A DNA stretch of 63,792 nt from a virus: the IMG/VR virus record IMGVR_UViG_3300029787_000028, positions 1,346-65,137 of that record, one strand, 5' to 3'. This document shows positions 1 through 8,434 of the stretch, one piece after another; the first letter of the stretch is position 1, and the number at the start of each line of letters is the position of its first letter. The position numbers and the translations under genes are program-made. Under the pieces are notes generated by a model. The model ran no database searches and was not told where the DNA came from. It worked only from the letters and a program-made list of their open reading frames with translations.

Positions 1-108
1 ACGGCTGGAACTGGTATAGCATTGACTCAGATTGAGTTGATCTCAGCTGAAGCCACAGGAACAGGTGGAGAGACTGCTGACATTGAGATCTTTGCAGTTG
101 CAACCTAA
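1..108 (+). CDS. 3' end of a virion structural protein (partial)
   Basis: Reading frame 1 is open from the window edge to TAA at 106-108, giving 35 C-terminal residues rich in Ala, Thr, Gly, Ile and Glu (ends ...IEIFAVAT). The composition resembles the small head/decoration proteins at 18000-19154. The stop overlaps the next start (TAATG), so it belongs to the same operon. Function cannot be assigned from this fragment. Confidence 0.6.
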   Translation, partial: TAGTGIALTQIELISAEATGTGGETADIEIFAVAT

Positions 109-506
109 TGCCTACAGTAAAAAAATATAAGGATGGGGGTAAGGGTCCAGGCGGCCCTTTCTCTATGACCAAAGAAGAAGAGGACAAGGCAACAGTCGAT
201 GTGCTCAAGGGTGACAAGAAGTTTGTCAAGAAGGCCAAGAGGGACGAAAAAAGAACTGCACGTCTTATCAAGAGAAAAGGCGGTGGAGCTGAGGGATTGG
301 GTAAACTTCAGGATCAGCTTCAGGCCCGCGCAAAAAGAAAGCGCAAGAAAGAGGGGAGGCAACAGAAAAGACGAAACAGAAGATCAGCAAGACAGCTAGG
401 TCGTCAGCTCATGGCTAAGCGCGTGGGTAAGGCCCTTGGCCGTGGTAACTCTATATCTGCTAAAGAAGCTGGCTGCCAGGGTGCTGGTTGCGGCGCATAC
501 GAATAA
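108..506 (+). CDS. Small basic phage protein with KYKDGG N-terminal motif
   Basis: A 132-residue Lys/Arg-rich protein with a clear ATG overlapping the previous stop. It begins MPTVKKYKDGGKGPGG; a [KR]Y-x-x-GG motif recurs near the start of several other virion-associated proteins here (35191, 44006, 62973). The middle is almost all Lys, Arg, Glu and Gln (coiled coil or nucleic-acid binding), and the tail has two Cys (GCQGAGCG). It is probably packaged with or bound to DNA, but this is inference; no family is recognised. Confidence 0.7.
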   Translation: MPTVKKYKDGGKGPGGPFSMTKEEEDKATVDVLKGDKKFVKKAKRDEKRTARLIKRKGGGAEGLGKLQDQLQARAKRKRKKEGRQQKRRNRRSARQLGRQLMAKRVGKALGRGNSISAKEAGCQGAGCGAYE

Positions 507-510
507 TACT

Positions 511-822
511 ATGGAACTTAAAAAGAAAGATGAAAACGGAGGATTGACCAATCGTCAGGTTAGAAAAAACTCCAGGTTTCAAAACAAAGCTGCTAGAGAT
601 GCCGCTATTGTAACGCGAGGTGCAAAAGATTCAAAGGATCTTATGAAAAACCTCAGCCAGTACGATGAGAAGAAAGACAAAAGAGCTATTGCAAAGCAGA
701 TGATTAAAGCTGGCGCTATTGCGTTAGGTGGTGTCGCTCTTAGCAACCTAAGGTATCCCTCTGACGCAGCTGGAATGTCCATGGCGGAATACATTAAAGA
801 GCTCCGCAGAATAAATCGTTGA
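511..822 (+). CDS. Hypothetical basic protein
   Basis: 103 residues from ATG 511, which follows the previous stop by 4 bases; an upstream in-frame ATG at 436 lies inside the preceding gene and is less likely. The N-terminal half is charged (KKKDENGG, RQVRKNSRF). A hydrophobic stretch (AIALGGVALSNL) near residues 69-80 could be a membrane or buried helix. It ends 4 bases before the endolysin start. Function unknown. Confidence 0.65.
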   Translation: MELKKKDENGGLTNRQVRKNSRFQNKAARDAAIVTRGAKDSKDLMKNLSQYDEKKDKRAIAKQMIKAGAIALGGVALSNLRYPSDAAGMSMAEYIKELRRINR

Positions 823-826
823 AAAA

Positions 827-1306
827 GTGAAGCTGTCAAAAAATTTATCACTGTCAGAAGTGACCAAAAGCACTACGGCTAAACGCCTAGGCATAGACAA
901 TACACCAGATGAGTGGGTTACAGAGAATCTTAAAAAGGTTGCAGAGCATATTTTTCAACCTGTGCGCGAGCATTTCAAGTGTCCTATATTCGTTTCGAGC
1001 GGCTATCGCTCAGCGGAACTCAACAAGGCGATTGGCGGTTCAAAGCGTAGTCAGCATGTGGAGGGTAGAGCATTCGATCTTGACGCAGACGTATTTGGAC
1101 GTGTGTCGAACAGTAGCATATTCAACCACATACGAGAGAATCTACAGTTTGATCAGCTCATTTGGGAGTTTGGTGATGAAGACAATCCTGATTGGGTGCA
1201 CGTGTCTTACGTTTACGATGGCGTTAATCGTGGCAGGTGCCTCAAAGCTCTACGAGATGATAAGGGGAAGGTCTACTACGAAGTAATGTTTGGTAAATCC
1301 CTCTAA
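827..1306 (+). CDS. Peptidase M15 family endolysin (peptidoglycan peptidase)
   Basis: 159 residues with GTG start at 827, four bases after the previous stop. The zinc site of M15 (peptidase_M15_3/VanY-like) enzymes is visible: SxHxxGxAxD as S75, H77, G80, D84, and WVHV with H125. The SSGYRS motif at 57-62 is also typical of the family. The length fits single-domain phage endolysins. Role: cleaves peptide crosslinks of host cell wall at lysis, or locally at entry. No signal peptide, so a holin is needed; a candidate is at 43556. Confidence 0.88.
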   Translation: MKLSKNLSLSEVTKSTTAKRLGIDNTPDEWVTENLKKVAEHIFQPVREHFKCPIFVSSGYRSAELNKAIGGSKRSQHVEGRAFDLDADVFGRVSNSSIFNHIRENLQFDQLIWEFGDEDNPDWVHVSYVYDGVNRGRCLKALRDDKGKVYYEVMFGKSL

Positions 1307-1309
1307 GGC

Positions 1310-3559
1310 ATGGCTCTATACGACGACGCAAAAATCATGTTCTTGGCCTCTGCGGCTGCTGGAGTAGACAATAAAGACTTTAGCAAGGTGCCTTGTGTTA
1401 AGCCTGTTGAGGTAACGGGATCTGAGCTTCTGAGCAGCTCTGATGGAGATTGGACCCTTGGCACTGGGGCTTCAATCAACAATGGTGTAATAACTGTAGA
1501 CGGAAGTCAAAGTGACTCTATAAATCTTTTTCAGAATATCACAGACTTAGACAATAAGTCAGCAAAAATTTCTTTTACAATAAGCAATTATTCTGCAGGC
1601 ACAATACAGGGTCAGTTTTTTGGCGGCAATGAAGTAACGTCCTCTGTTGGACAAAATGGTACGTTTGCTTTTACAAAAGATATAGGTGGATCTCACAACG
1701 GAAATGCGGGATTTGGTGTTTCTTTAGATTTTGCAGGAACCATCAGCGACATCAGTATCAAAGAGGTTACAACAAAAGCTGCAGACTTTGACATCAGCAG
1801 AGACTCCAACCTCGACGCTACTCGCGTAGGCCCTAGTGGGTTGATCGAGAAGGGGAGGGAGAACTTGCTCTTACAGTCTAATAGCTTTGATACCACGTGG
1901 ACGACAAACAGTGCTTCAATAACTGGTGGTCAAGCAGGGTATGACGGAAGCAATAATGCGTGGGAGCTAAAAGCGACTGGCAACGGCACAACGCACTTAG
2001 CTCGTGTAACTCAAGATAGCCTTTCTGTATCTAACGTATCTACGTTTAGTGTACATGTAAAAGCAGGAAATACAAATTTTGTTCGTCTAAATGCCTTGAC
2101 GTCTGGAACTAACGTAAATAACTATTTTGATCTTTCAAACGGAACTGTAGGGTCTAGCCCTTCTGCTACAGTTGTTACATCAAGCATTGAGGCTGCGGGG
2201 AATGGGTTTTACAGAATCTCTATTACAAGCAAAGGTGATGCTGCTATTTCAGAGGTAAGAATACAGGTAGCAGATGCAGATGGAGACGATATCCCAGCAA
2301 CAGGCTCTTTCATCTATATCCAAGATTCTCAGCTAGAAGCTGGTCTTGTCGCTACTGACGTCATTACCACTGGGGCTTCTACAGCCACAGCTGGCATCAA
2401 AGAAGATGAACCGCGCTTTGACTACCCTCTTGCTGGTGGTGCCCCGTCTTTGTTGATAGAGCCGCAGAGAGAGAATAAACAGGCTTTCAGTGAAAATTTC
2501 TCAGCATATACTGCAACAAGAGCCTCTGTAACTGCAAACGCTGACACCTCCCCAGAGGGCCTTGAAAATGCTTCCAAGCTTGTAGAGGACACAACTGCTG
2601 GAAACACCCATAAGATGATCCCCCCTGCGTCAGATTCATACACTTCAGGAACTACATACTCTATTTCTGTTTTTGCCAAAGCAGCAGGAAGGACGCAGTT
2701 TAAGTTGACGGCTGGAACTACTGCTGTAGCTCCTTACAATGCAATATTCACCCTCACTGGGGAATCAAGCCCAACCACCCCCACCAACAATGATGAGGGT
2801 ACTGCCTCTATGGAGTATTATGGCAATGGCTGGTACAGGTGTAAAATCGAGGGATTTGAAGCGGATCAGACCGCCAGTACTACTCCAAATTTTTTCTTGC
2901 AATCTTCAGGCAACGCATCCTATGATGGAGACGGAACAAGCGGAATACTGTTTTATGGGTTTCAGCTAGAAGAAGGTAAGAATTGCACATCTTACATCCC
3001 TACTCACGGGGCTGCTGCTACAAGATCTACAGACAATGTAGCTGCGTTTGACACCAGCGGCTTCTCTTTTGGAACCACTTGTACTATCTTCTTTGAAGGG
3101 GTTATCAATGAAGCACCCAGCTCTTTTCTTAGACCCATAACTATGTTTGCCTCGCATGCTTCTCCTAGCACTGCGGAGCGCTTCTTGCTTTTTGCTGGAA
3201 GTTTTAGTAGCGGCACTTACACTCTTACCTCTCGACACAATACAGGTGGAGCAACTAAAGGTGTTGATAAATCTAGCCTTACAGTTGGAGCCAAAGTAAA
3301 GTGCGCTTCTGTGTTTAATGGCACATCTCAAAAGTTTTTTGTAAACGGAGATTTGGCTGGAACAGATACTATTACTGCTGCAAGTGTTTTTAACACTCTT
3401 GATCTATCACAAATAGTTGCAGATCAAAACCACACTGTTGGTTCTATTATGCTTTTTAATTCTGCTATAAGCGATGCTGATGCTTTCGTTCTTACTGACA
3501 CAAGCTATGAATCGTACAGCGAAGCTGCAGACTCATTAAATTATATTCAGCATGGCTAA
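1310..3559 (+). CDS. Large fibre-like protein with ConA/LamG-like modules (paralogue of next gene)
   Basis: 749 residues, mostly Ser/Thr/Asn/Gly and predicted beta. It contains repeated lectin-like signatures: ATRVGPSGLIEKGRENLL near residue 170, a second RENKQAFSENF-type unit near 385, and TSYIPTHGAAATRS near 560. The same signatures are in the downstream gene, so the two arose by duplication. Such modules occur in phage receptor-binding and head/tail fibre proteins, where they bind sugars. The stop overlaps the next ATG (8 bases), implying coupled translation. Target glycan unknown. Confidence 0.7.
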   Translation: MALYDDAKIMFLASAAAGVDNKDFSKVPCVKPVEVTGSELLSSSDGDWTLGTGASINNGVITVDGSQSDSINLFQNITDLDNKSAKISFTISNYSAGTIQGQFFGGNEVTSSVGQNGTFAFTKDIGGSHNGNAGFGVSLDFAGTISDISIKEVTTKAADFDISRDSNLDATRVGPSGLIEKGRENLLLQSNSFDTTWTTNSASITGGQAGYDGSNNAWELKATGNGTTHLARVTQDSLSVSNVSTFSVHVKAGNTNFVRLNALTSGTNVNNYFDLSNGTVGSSPSATVVTSSIEAAGNGFYRISITSKGDAAISEVRIQVADADGDDIPATGSFIYIQDSQLEAGLVATDVITTGASTATAGIKEDEPRFDYPLAGGAPSLLIEPQRENKQAFSENFSAYTATRASVTANADTSPEGLENASKLVEDTTAGNTHKMIPPASDSYTSGTTYSISVFAKAAGRTQFKLTAGTTAVAPYNAIFTLTGESSPTTPTNNDEGTASMEYYGNGWYRCKIEGFEADQTASTTPNFFLQSSGNASYDGDGTSGILFYGFQLEEGKNCTSYIPTHGAAATRSTDNVAAFDTSGFSFGTTCTIFFEGVINEAPSSFLRPITMFASHASPSTAERFLLFAGSFSSGTYTLTSRHNTGGATKGVDKSSLTVGAKVKCASVFNGTSQKFFVNGDLAGTDTITAASVFNTLDLSQIVADQNHTVGSIMLFNSAISDADAFVLTDTSYESYSEAADSLNYIQHG

Positions 3560-5372
3560 ACCAGCAATCGTTATTGGGGACGGCAAGTTCGCAACAAAAG
3601 ACACCAAGTTTCTTGGGTACGCTCAGGGGGACAGCTCTAGCAGGTTTGTAGCTCGTGAGCTTACTTACGACAGGGGGTCTAACCTTACAGCCACAAGGGT
3701 TGCATCTAATGGCCTCATCGAGAAGGGGAGGGAAAACCTTTTTAGGAATACAGTTTTTGCTGGTGCTGGACTAGACACAGAACCTACGGGTGGATCTAAG
3801 TTTATAGATAGCACAGGCGGAACATTCAATGTAACTAGCACAGCTGGTCAACTTAGGTTTATTACAGCATCTGACGAAAGGGCTTTTATTCAATCTCACT
3901 CTGTAACAACCGCATCTCTTTACTCCTTCTCTGTATTTGTAGACAAAGTTGTGACTACGCTTGCAGTCAACCATTTAATTTCAGATAGTGGTGAAGCAAC
4001 AGATATTCGCTATGAAGAGGATGGAGTAGAAATTTCTACATCTACAAATGTTCAGGCAGGTAAGCGATATACTCTGGTTGTCAATAAGACTAACACCAAT
4101 AGTACTAGGTTTAGAATTGGTTCTGGAACTTCAAGCAGAGTAGCTGGAGATGTAACTCTTTCAAAACCCCAGCTTGAAGTAGGTATTGTAGCAACTGATT
4201 ACATTGAAAATACATCAACATCTGCTGCAGTCAAAGCTGGTATCCTTGAAGATCAGGCTAGAGTAGATTACCTCAGCAACTCTAACGGTTATCTCTTGCT
4301 TGAGCCTACGAGACAGAACCTTGTTCCACACAGCGAGTATGCTGGCGGCTTTACTGAGGTGGGTACAGGCACAGTAACAGACAACCACTCAATTTCCCCT
4401 GAAGGTGTTAAGAACGCTTTCCAGTTAAGCGAGAGCAGCACTGGATTCTACAGAATTGAAAAAGACATTACTGTAGCCTCAGAGAATGTGGGTGACCATA
4501 CACTTAGCGTCTTTATAAAGAAGACAACAGGCGCCCTGTCTCACTATGCGGGGGTCCAACTAGACTCTGCAAGAAAATATGTTATTGTTGACACCACGAA
4601 CGGTACAGCAAATGAACACAATGGAACTGCCAATGACTCGTTTAGTGTCGAAGACTTTAGTGACGATTACTGGAGAGTGGCCATAACGAATGACCTTACT
4701 TCTGCCGCTGACTACAGGATTGGATTGTGGCCTTCCATCTCTTTAAACGGAATTACTATTGGCGCTACAGCTACTGGCTCTAATGTCTTTTATGGTGTTC
4801 AGCTTGAAAAAGGCGCTTTTGCCACCTCTTACATACCTACGCATGGGACTGCCGCAAGCAGATCAGCAGAAGGACTCCCCGCAAGCACTGGGGCAGTTGT
4901 TGACATGAGTAGCTTCATGAAGGGTGATGATGTCACTATTGTTATTCATTGGGCTGACAACCCAACTCAAATAAGAGACAGTTCATCAGGAGGCATTAGG
5001 CTTAGCAATGGAGATGCTCAGTCTGGTTCTATAAGATTTTACAGGAATGGTGGTTCAGCTTTGCAGCTAAGGGCGGTGTTTTTTGGCACAGACGGCAATA
5101 ACAACTCTGTAACCCTTGCCTCATCTACACCAAAAGTTGCTATAAGCAGAGTTAGATCAACAGGAGTGTTCACTGTTTATCTAGATGGCTCTCCTTTAGA
5201 TGTTGGTCTAACTGATGCAAATGGACAATTTACAAACAGCAACTTTGATGTTACATGGGACGATTTGCAAATCTCAGGAAGCAGTCAACAAAAAATACTC
5301 CTTGTAAAGCTGTTTGATCGAGCATTGACAAATTCAGGGGATAACAACGAAATGGCAAGTGAAACATCATGA
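3552..5372 (+). CDS. Fibre-like protein with ConA/LamG-like modules (paralogue of previous gene)
   Basis: 606 residues. The ATRVASNGLIEKGREN unit lies near residue 45, LLLEPTRQNLVPHSEY near 250, and TSYIPTHGTAASRS near 425. It therefore matches the preceding protein but lacks roughly its first 125 residues. The C-terminal part (about 450-606) looks like a single ConA/LamG beta-sandwich. Likely a sugar-binding virion appendage. Start ATG 3552 lies inside the preceding gene's last codons. Confidence 0.7.
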   Translation: MAKPAIVIGDGKFATKDTKFLGYAQGDSSSRFVARELTYDRGSNLTATRVASNGLIEKGRENLFRNTVFAGAGLDTEPTGGSKFIDSTGGTFNVTSTAGQLRFITASDERAFIQSHSVTTASLYSFSVFVDKVVTTLAVNHLISDSGEATDIRYEEDGVEISTSTNVQAGKRYTLVVNKTNTNSTRFRIGSGTSSRVAGDVTLSKPQLEVGIVATDYIENTSTSAAVKAGILEDQARVDYLSNSNGYLLLEPTRQNLVPHSEYAGGFTEVGTGTVTDNHSISPEGVKNAFQLSESSTGFYRIEKDITVASENVGDHTLSVFIKKTTGALSHYAGVQLDSARKYVIVDTTNGTANEHNGTANDSFSVEDFSDDYWRVAITNDLTSAADYRIGLWPSISLNGITIGATATGSNVFYGVQLEKGAFATSYIPTHGTAASRSAEGLPASTGAVVDMSSFMKGDDVTIVIHWADNPTQIRDSSSGGIRLSNGDAQSGSIRFYRNGGSALQLRAVFFGTDGNNNSVTLASSTPKVAISRVRSTGVFTVYLDGSPLDVGLTDANGQFTNSNFDVTWDDLQISGSSQQKILLVKLFDRALTNSGDNNEMASETS

Positions 5373-5734
5373 GAATATTTAGAAAATACGAGTTTGGCAG
5401 CCAGTCTGCTGCTACAACAAAGATCAATGCCTTGGGTCTTGACGAGGAAGGCAATCCAACCCACGGTCATTCGATTGCAAGGCTGGGTAATATCGTAACA
5501 ACACAAGGGGAGTATGATGAAGAGGGCAATCAAATTAAGGCCCCTGTATACTCAGAGAACTACCACGTCGATGTCTTGTGGAAAGACGAAGCATCTTCAG
5601 ACTGGGATAATCAGATGGTGTGGTGCATGCCTATGGGGGTGCACACCTTTGGATCGTCCAGTGCCAATGCAGAGTATATTGCGAAATGTCAGGAGCTACA
5701 CCCAGAGTGGTTCCCAGAACCTGAAGAAGACTAA
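5369..5734 (+). CDS. Hypothetical phage protein
   Basis: 121 residues, start overlapping the previous stop (ATGA). N-terminal FRKYEFGSQSAATTKINALG, then an acidic, Trp-rich second half ending PEPEED. The DVLWKDE...DWDNQMVWCMPMGVHTFG region looks like a compact fold. It sits just after the fibre pair, where chaperones or fibre-associated proteins are common, but nothing in the sequence shows a function. Confidence 0.7.
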   Translation: MRIFRKYEFGSQSAATTKINALGLDEEGNPTHGHSIARLGNIVTTQGEYDEEGNQIKAPVYSENYHVDVLWKDEASSDWDNQMVWCMPMGVHTFGSSSANAEYIAKCQELHPEWFPEPEED

Positions 5735-5736
5735 CT

Positions 5737-5892
5737 ATGCTTGGGCTTAGCACAACAATAGCATCATCGTCTTATGTTTCTAGACTAAGATCAGACGATC
5801 TTGCCATGGCATTTGCGTCTAGGGTTACCGCTGACGGTGGTACAGTAGAGAATACAAATGATCTTGAAAAGGATCTAAGGAAGCTTATTTAA
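5737..5892 (+). CDS. Small protein resembling the N-terminal module of phage fibre proteins
   Basis: A 51-residue gene read directly from the sequence: ATG 5737, two bases after the previous stop, TAA at 5890-5892. The segment DDLAMAFASRVTADGGT resembles the short helical N-terminal element seen at the start of many LamG-type phage proteins (pattern DADAxAFxxRVxxADG). It may be a remnant or a free-standing adaptor. Its end overlaps the convergent gene at 5889 by 4 bases. Confidence 0.55.
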   Translation: MLGLSTTIASSSYVSRLRSDDLAMAFASRVTADGGTVENTNDLEKDLRKLI

Positions 5893-6311
5893 GATTCTAG
5901 ATCTCTGTAAAGAGTTTGCACTAGCAGCCTCCCCCTTTGTGTAAGGGCGTATCTAACCCTGTAGTTGTATTTTGTCTCTTCTCTAAACAAGTGATCTTCT
6001 CTGGTGTCTGAGGGAGTCATCCTGTCGAAGTGTTTGTACAATATCCCTTCTTTTACAAGGGGGTATACATACTCCACACCAATCTTATTTGAGGAGATAC
6101 CAAAGTCTTCTGACGCATACTTTAGAGTAAAGAACTCTAGGTCGTAAGCCCACAGCATAAACATGATTTCTTTTTGAAATATGCTGTGTTTTTCTTTTGC
6201 GCTAAGCAGCTCTCTTCTTAGATATTTGAGGTAGTTACGTTTTACGTATCTTTGATTAAGCCTCGAAAACTCTCTGAAGAGTTTTTTCTTAGATACTTTG
6301 CTTTTGGGCAT
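5889..6311 (-). CDS. Winged-helix (MarR-like) candidate regulator, lone leftward gene
   Basis: 140 residues, very basic N-terminus (MPKSKVSKKK). Residues about 60-135 have a wHTH pattern: a helical AYDLEFFTLKYASEDFGIS segment, a possible recognition helix (KIGVEYVYPLVKEGILYKH), then a basic wing and RYALTQRGRLLVQTLYRDL at the end. The TxxGxxL ending is typical of MarR/PadR-like wHTH proteins. It is the only leftward gene in the first 48 kb and its start faces the next rightward gene with only 4 bases between. Regulation of the phage programme is inferred, not shown. Confidence 0.65.
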   Translation of the reverse strand: MPKSKVSKKKLFREFSRLNQRYVKRNYLKYLRRELLSAKEKHSIFQKEIMFMLWAYDLEFFTLKYASEDFGISSNKIGVEYVYPLVKEGILYKHFDRMTPSDTREDHLFREETKYNYRVRYALTQRGRLLVQTLYRDLES

Positions 6312-6315
6312 TCAA

Positions 6316-6621
6316 ATGGATTTACAGAACTACAAAGATATGGAGAGAGAAGGATTTTTGTTTGAGGTTCAGCAGATCGCTTTGGAGATAGAATCTTTGA
6401 TTGACAAGTATGACGTGAGAGAAGATGTCATGTCTTTGATGATTATAGGTCTAATTGATGAGATGGAAGACACTCATCAACTAAAGGCTGTGTATGGATA
6501 TAATCTTAGAGATAGAAGTGAGCTCGAAGAATTGGTTACATTTGCTCAAGACTCCTTTAAAGGAAATGATGAGCCAGATATTGATGATCTAATCAAGGGT
6601 CTTGGTATAAGTTTAAATTAA
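6316..6621 (+). CDS. Hypothetical acidic protein
   Basis: 101 residues from ATG 6316 (an upstream TTG at 6298 would overlap the divergent gene). Helical, acidic: QQIALEIESLIDKYDVREDVMSLMIIGLIDEMED and a DEPDIDDLIKGLG tail. No recognised family. The next gene starts directly after its stop. Confidence 0.65.
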   Translation: MDLQNYKDMEREGFLFEVQQIALEIESLIDKYDVREDVMSLMIIGLIDEMEDTHQLKAVYGYNLRDRSELEELVTFAQDSFKGNDEPDIDDLIKGLGISLN

Positions 6622-6861
6622 ATGGAAGGTGTAATTAGAAAAATTATTATAGGTCGTGATCCTAAAGACGCTATGGCCTACTATGTAGGCATGCGAGCTG
6701 GTAGCAGCAAGGTGAGCGCGATTGTTAATGATGAGGCTTTTTTATACAGGCATGGTAAGAACAGATACCTTGTATATCTTCAAGAAGAAGATGGGAGCAA
6801 TGTTTTATGGAAGTCTGTAGATGACATGCCATGTATCATTGAATACGATCTAAACTTTTGA
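6622..6861 (+). CDS. Hypothetical small beta-rich protein
   Basis: 79 residues. The ATG is immediately adjacent to the previous TAA. Alternating hydrophobic and polar residues (MEGVIRKIIIGRD, NRYLVYLQEEDGSNVLWKSV) suggest a small beta barrel. No family recognised. Confidence 0.65.
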   Translation: MEGVIRKIIIGRDPKDAMAYYVGMRAGSSKVSAIVNDEAFLYRHGKNRYLVYLQEEDGSNVLWKSVDDMPCIIEYDLNF

Positions 6862-6862
6862 T

Positions 6863-7180
6863 ATGGCTACAAGGACTTATCCTGACGGAACTGTTATCCC
6901 AGCATCTTTGCCTGCTGCGTATAAACGCGCAAAGAATAAGAATCAATACTGCGGAAATTGTGTGTATTGGATGGGTAACTACTGCACAAGATGGGAGGCT
7001 AGAGTAAAAGCAGGATACGTGTGTGCGTCTTGGGCTCCCAAACAAGCCATGTCTATTACTCCTGCCGCTGCGCCTGAAGTAGATGTATCCCCACCAGCTG
7101 TTCCATCTCCAACTCCTGCTCCTGCGCAGCCTCGTCAGACTACAGTGCGCAGAACTTCAAGGAGATCCTATGGATACTAA
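6863..7180 (+). CDS. Small four-cysteine phage protein with Pro/Ala tail
   Basis: 105 residues. The core has CGNCVYW...YCTRWEARVKAGYVCASW (four Cys within residues 30-57), a pattern found in a widespread family of small phage proteins of unknown role. It probably binds a metal or an Fe-S centre through the four Cys, as inferred from their spacing. The last 40 residues are Pro/Ala-rich and end in a basic RRTSRRSYGY. Confidence 0.7.
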   Translation: MATRTYPDGTVIPASLPAAYKRAKNKNQYCGNCVYWMGNYCTRWEARVKAGYVCASWAPKQAMSITPAAAPEVDVSPPAVPSPTPAPAQPRQTTVRRTSRRSYGY

Positions 7181-7325
7181 AAAATCCAGGGGTGTTGGTG
7201 ACACTGTAGAAAAATTCACTCAAAGAACAGGGCTAAAGCGCCTGGTCGAAAAGGTCTCAAAAGACTGCGGATGCAGTGAGAGACGAGATAAATTAAATAA
7301 AATGTTTCCCTACAAAAATCAATGA
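7170..7325 (+). CDS. Small phage protein with CGC...LNxMFPY motif
   Basis: 51 residues from ATG 7170, preceded by an unusually good Shine-Dalgarno-like AAGGAGAT; the longer frame from 7083 is unlikely. Pattern GVGDTVEKFTQRTGLKRLVEKVSKDCGCSERR...LNKMFPY. I recall this motif from other phages of Bacteroidota, also as an unassigned small protein. Overlaps both neighbours by a few bases. Confidence 0.7.
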   Translation: MDTKKSRGVGDTVEKFTQRTGLKRLVEKVSKDCGCSERRDKLNKMFPYKNQ

Positions 7326-7906
7326 AATCTTTAAACATGTTTATCGTTGAGCTGGACAGGCCAATCAACGATACAATCTCCACCAAAAGTGGAATTGAGT
7401 TATACATCGACACTCGATATGAGGGCGGTGAGTTCAAATACAGAGTTACTGACGGACCAGTCATAGCTACACCAGCTAAGTACAAAACCCCAGTTAAGAA
7501 AGGTGATAGGCTATACTTCCATCATCTTGTTGTAATGCAAGGGGGTCAAAAGCTGACAGGCATGGATAATAGCTACTTTGTCAAGTATGATCCAGAGCAC
7601 GCTATAAATAATCAGGCGATTGCTTACAAAGACAAGAAAGGAAAAATACATCCACTTAATGGTTGGAGCTTGCTGTCTGCTGTTGAAGAAGAGGAGAGAG
7701 AGGACGGCACTATTGAAGTAGTGTCTTTAAAAGAAGAGCTCCCAACCAAGGGTGTCGTTGCTTTTGATTCAAAAGAACTGAAGTCAATAGGCGTAAAGAA
7801 AGGAGATGTTGTTGGGTTCAAAGAAAACAGAGACTATCGCATCAAGATTGATGGGGAGGAGTACTACAGAACTCGCACTGAAGACCTTTTATACGTAGAG
7901 CAATGA
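7322..7906 (+). CDS. GroES-like co-chaperonin, apparently with two GroES-like halves
   Basis: 194 residues. The N-terminal half has GPVIATPAKY...VKKGDRLYFHHLV (about residues 47-70) and the C-terminal half has KGVVAFDSKELKSIGVKKGDVVGF...IDGEEYYRTRTEDLLYV (about 138-192). Both follow the Cpn10 pattern of a beta strand, a GD-V/L turn and the terminal DIL/DLL-V strand. Known phage analogues (T4 gp31 and others) replace host GroES in folding the major capsid protein with GroEL. It lies in the late half, upstream of the capsid genes, consistent with that role. The mobile loop is not obvious. Confidence 0.72.
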   Translation: MKSLNMFIVELDRPINDTISTKSGIELYIDTRYEGGEFKYRVTDGPVIATPAKYKTPVKKGDRLYFHHLVVMQGGQKLTGMDNSYFVKYDPEHAINNQAIAYKDKKGKIHPLNGWSLLSAVEEEEREDGTIEVVSLKEELPTKGVVAFDSKELKSIGVKKGDVVGFKENRDYRIKIDGEEYYRTRTEDLLYVEQ

Positions 7907-8172
7907 TTGATAAAGAACACCTGATGACTGTCCTCGAAGAAGAGGAGTGTCTTACTGCTGATGGATTTGACTCTGCTTTAGTGGGGTGCACCTGTGGCCC
8001 CAACATAGTTGCTGTATATGATATCAATAAGATGATTGAAGTCTTGATTAAAGAAGGCATGAGCTATGACGACGCTGTAGAGCACTTAGATTACAATGTA
8101 GTTGGCTCATACGTTGGAGAAAAAACACCTCAATACATCAACCTTGTCACGCAAGAAGTTTACAACGATTGA
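7903..8172 (+). CDS. Conserved hypothetical protein
   Basis: 89 residues; start overlaps the previous stop. Signature: CLTADGFDSALVGCTCGPNIVAVYDINKMIEVLIKEGMSYDDAVEHLDYNVVGSYVGEKTP. This matches a family common in phage and bacterial genomes that I know only as hypothetical. Probably a small alpha/beta fold; the D-x-D-AxEHLxYNVxG stretch is its most conserved part. Confidence 0.75.
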   Translation: MIDKEHLMTVLEEEECLTADGFDSALVGCTCGPNIVAVYDINKMIEVLIKEGMSYDDAVEHLDYNVVGSYVGEKTPQYINLVTQEVYND

Positions 8173-8188
8173 TGCTGCTCAGCGCTTG

Positions 8189-8434
8189 ATGACAAGCATG
8201 GAGGCAGCCATCAACAACATGATTGATGAAATTAAAAAACCTGTTGATCCAGAGATCAATGGTAGTGCTCGTAAAGCAGAGTTGCAGTCTATTAAGCAGA
8301 CAGCAACAGACTGTAAGGAGTTAATTGTAGAAAGACAGCGCTTAGAACAAATGATCAAAGACCTTACGAACAATGGATCAATCGAGCAAGCAAAAGACTA
8401 CAGCGGAGGCTTCGCTGAAAGATATTCTAAATGA
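8189..8434 (+). CDS. Small helical protein
   Basis: 81 residues from ATG 8189, 16 bases after the previous stop. Almost wholly helical with heptad-like spacing (AELQSIKQTATDCKELIVERQRLEQMIKDL). The last 62 bases overlap the next gene in another frame. Function unknown; possibly an oligomeric packaging or assembly factor given its place before the terminase. Confidence 0.6.
   Translation: MTSMEAAINNMIDEIKKPVDPEINGSARKAELQSIKQTATDCKELIVERQRLEQMIKDLTNNGSIEQAKDYSGGFAERYSK

Noticed and set aside
5889-6311. Lysogeny repressor
   Set aside because: The wHTH pattern is MarR-like, and no integrase, excisionase, attachment site or divergent repressor-operator region is visible.
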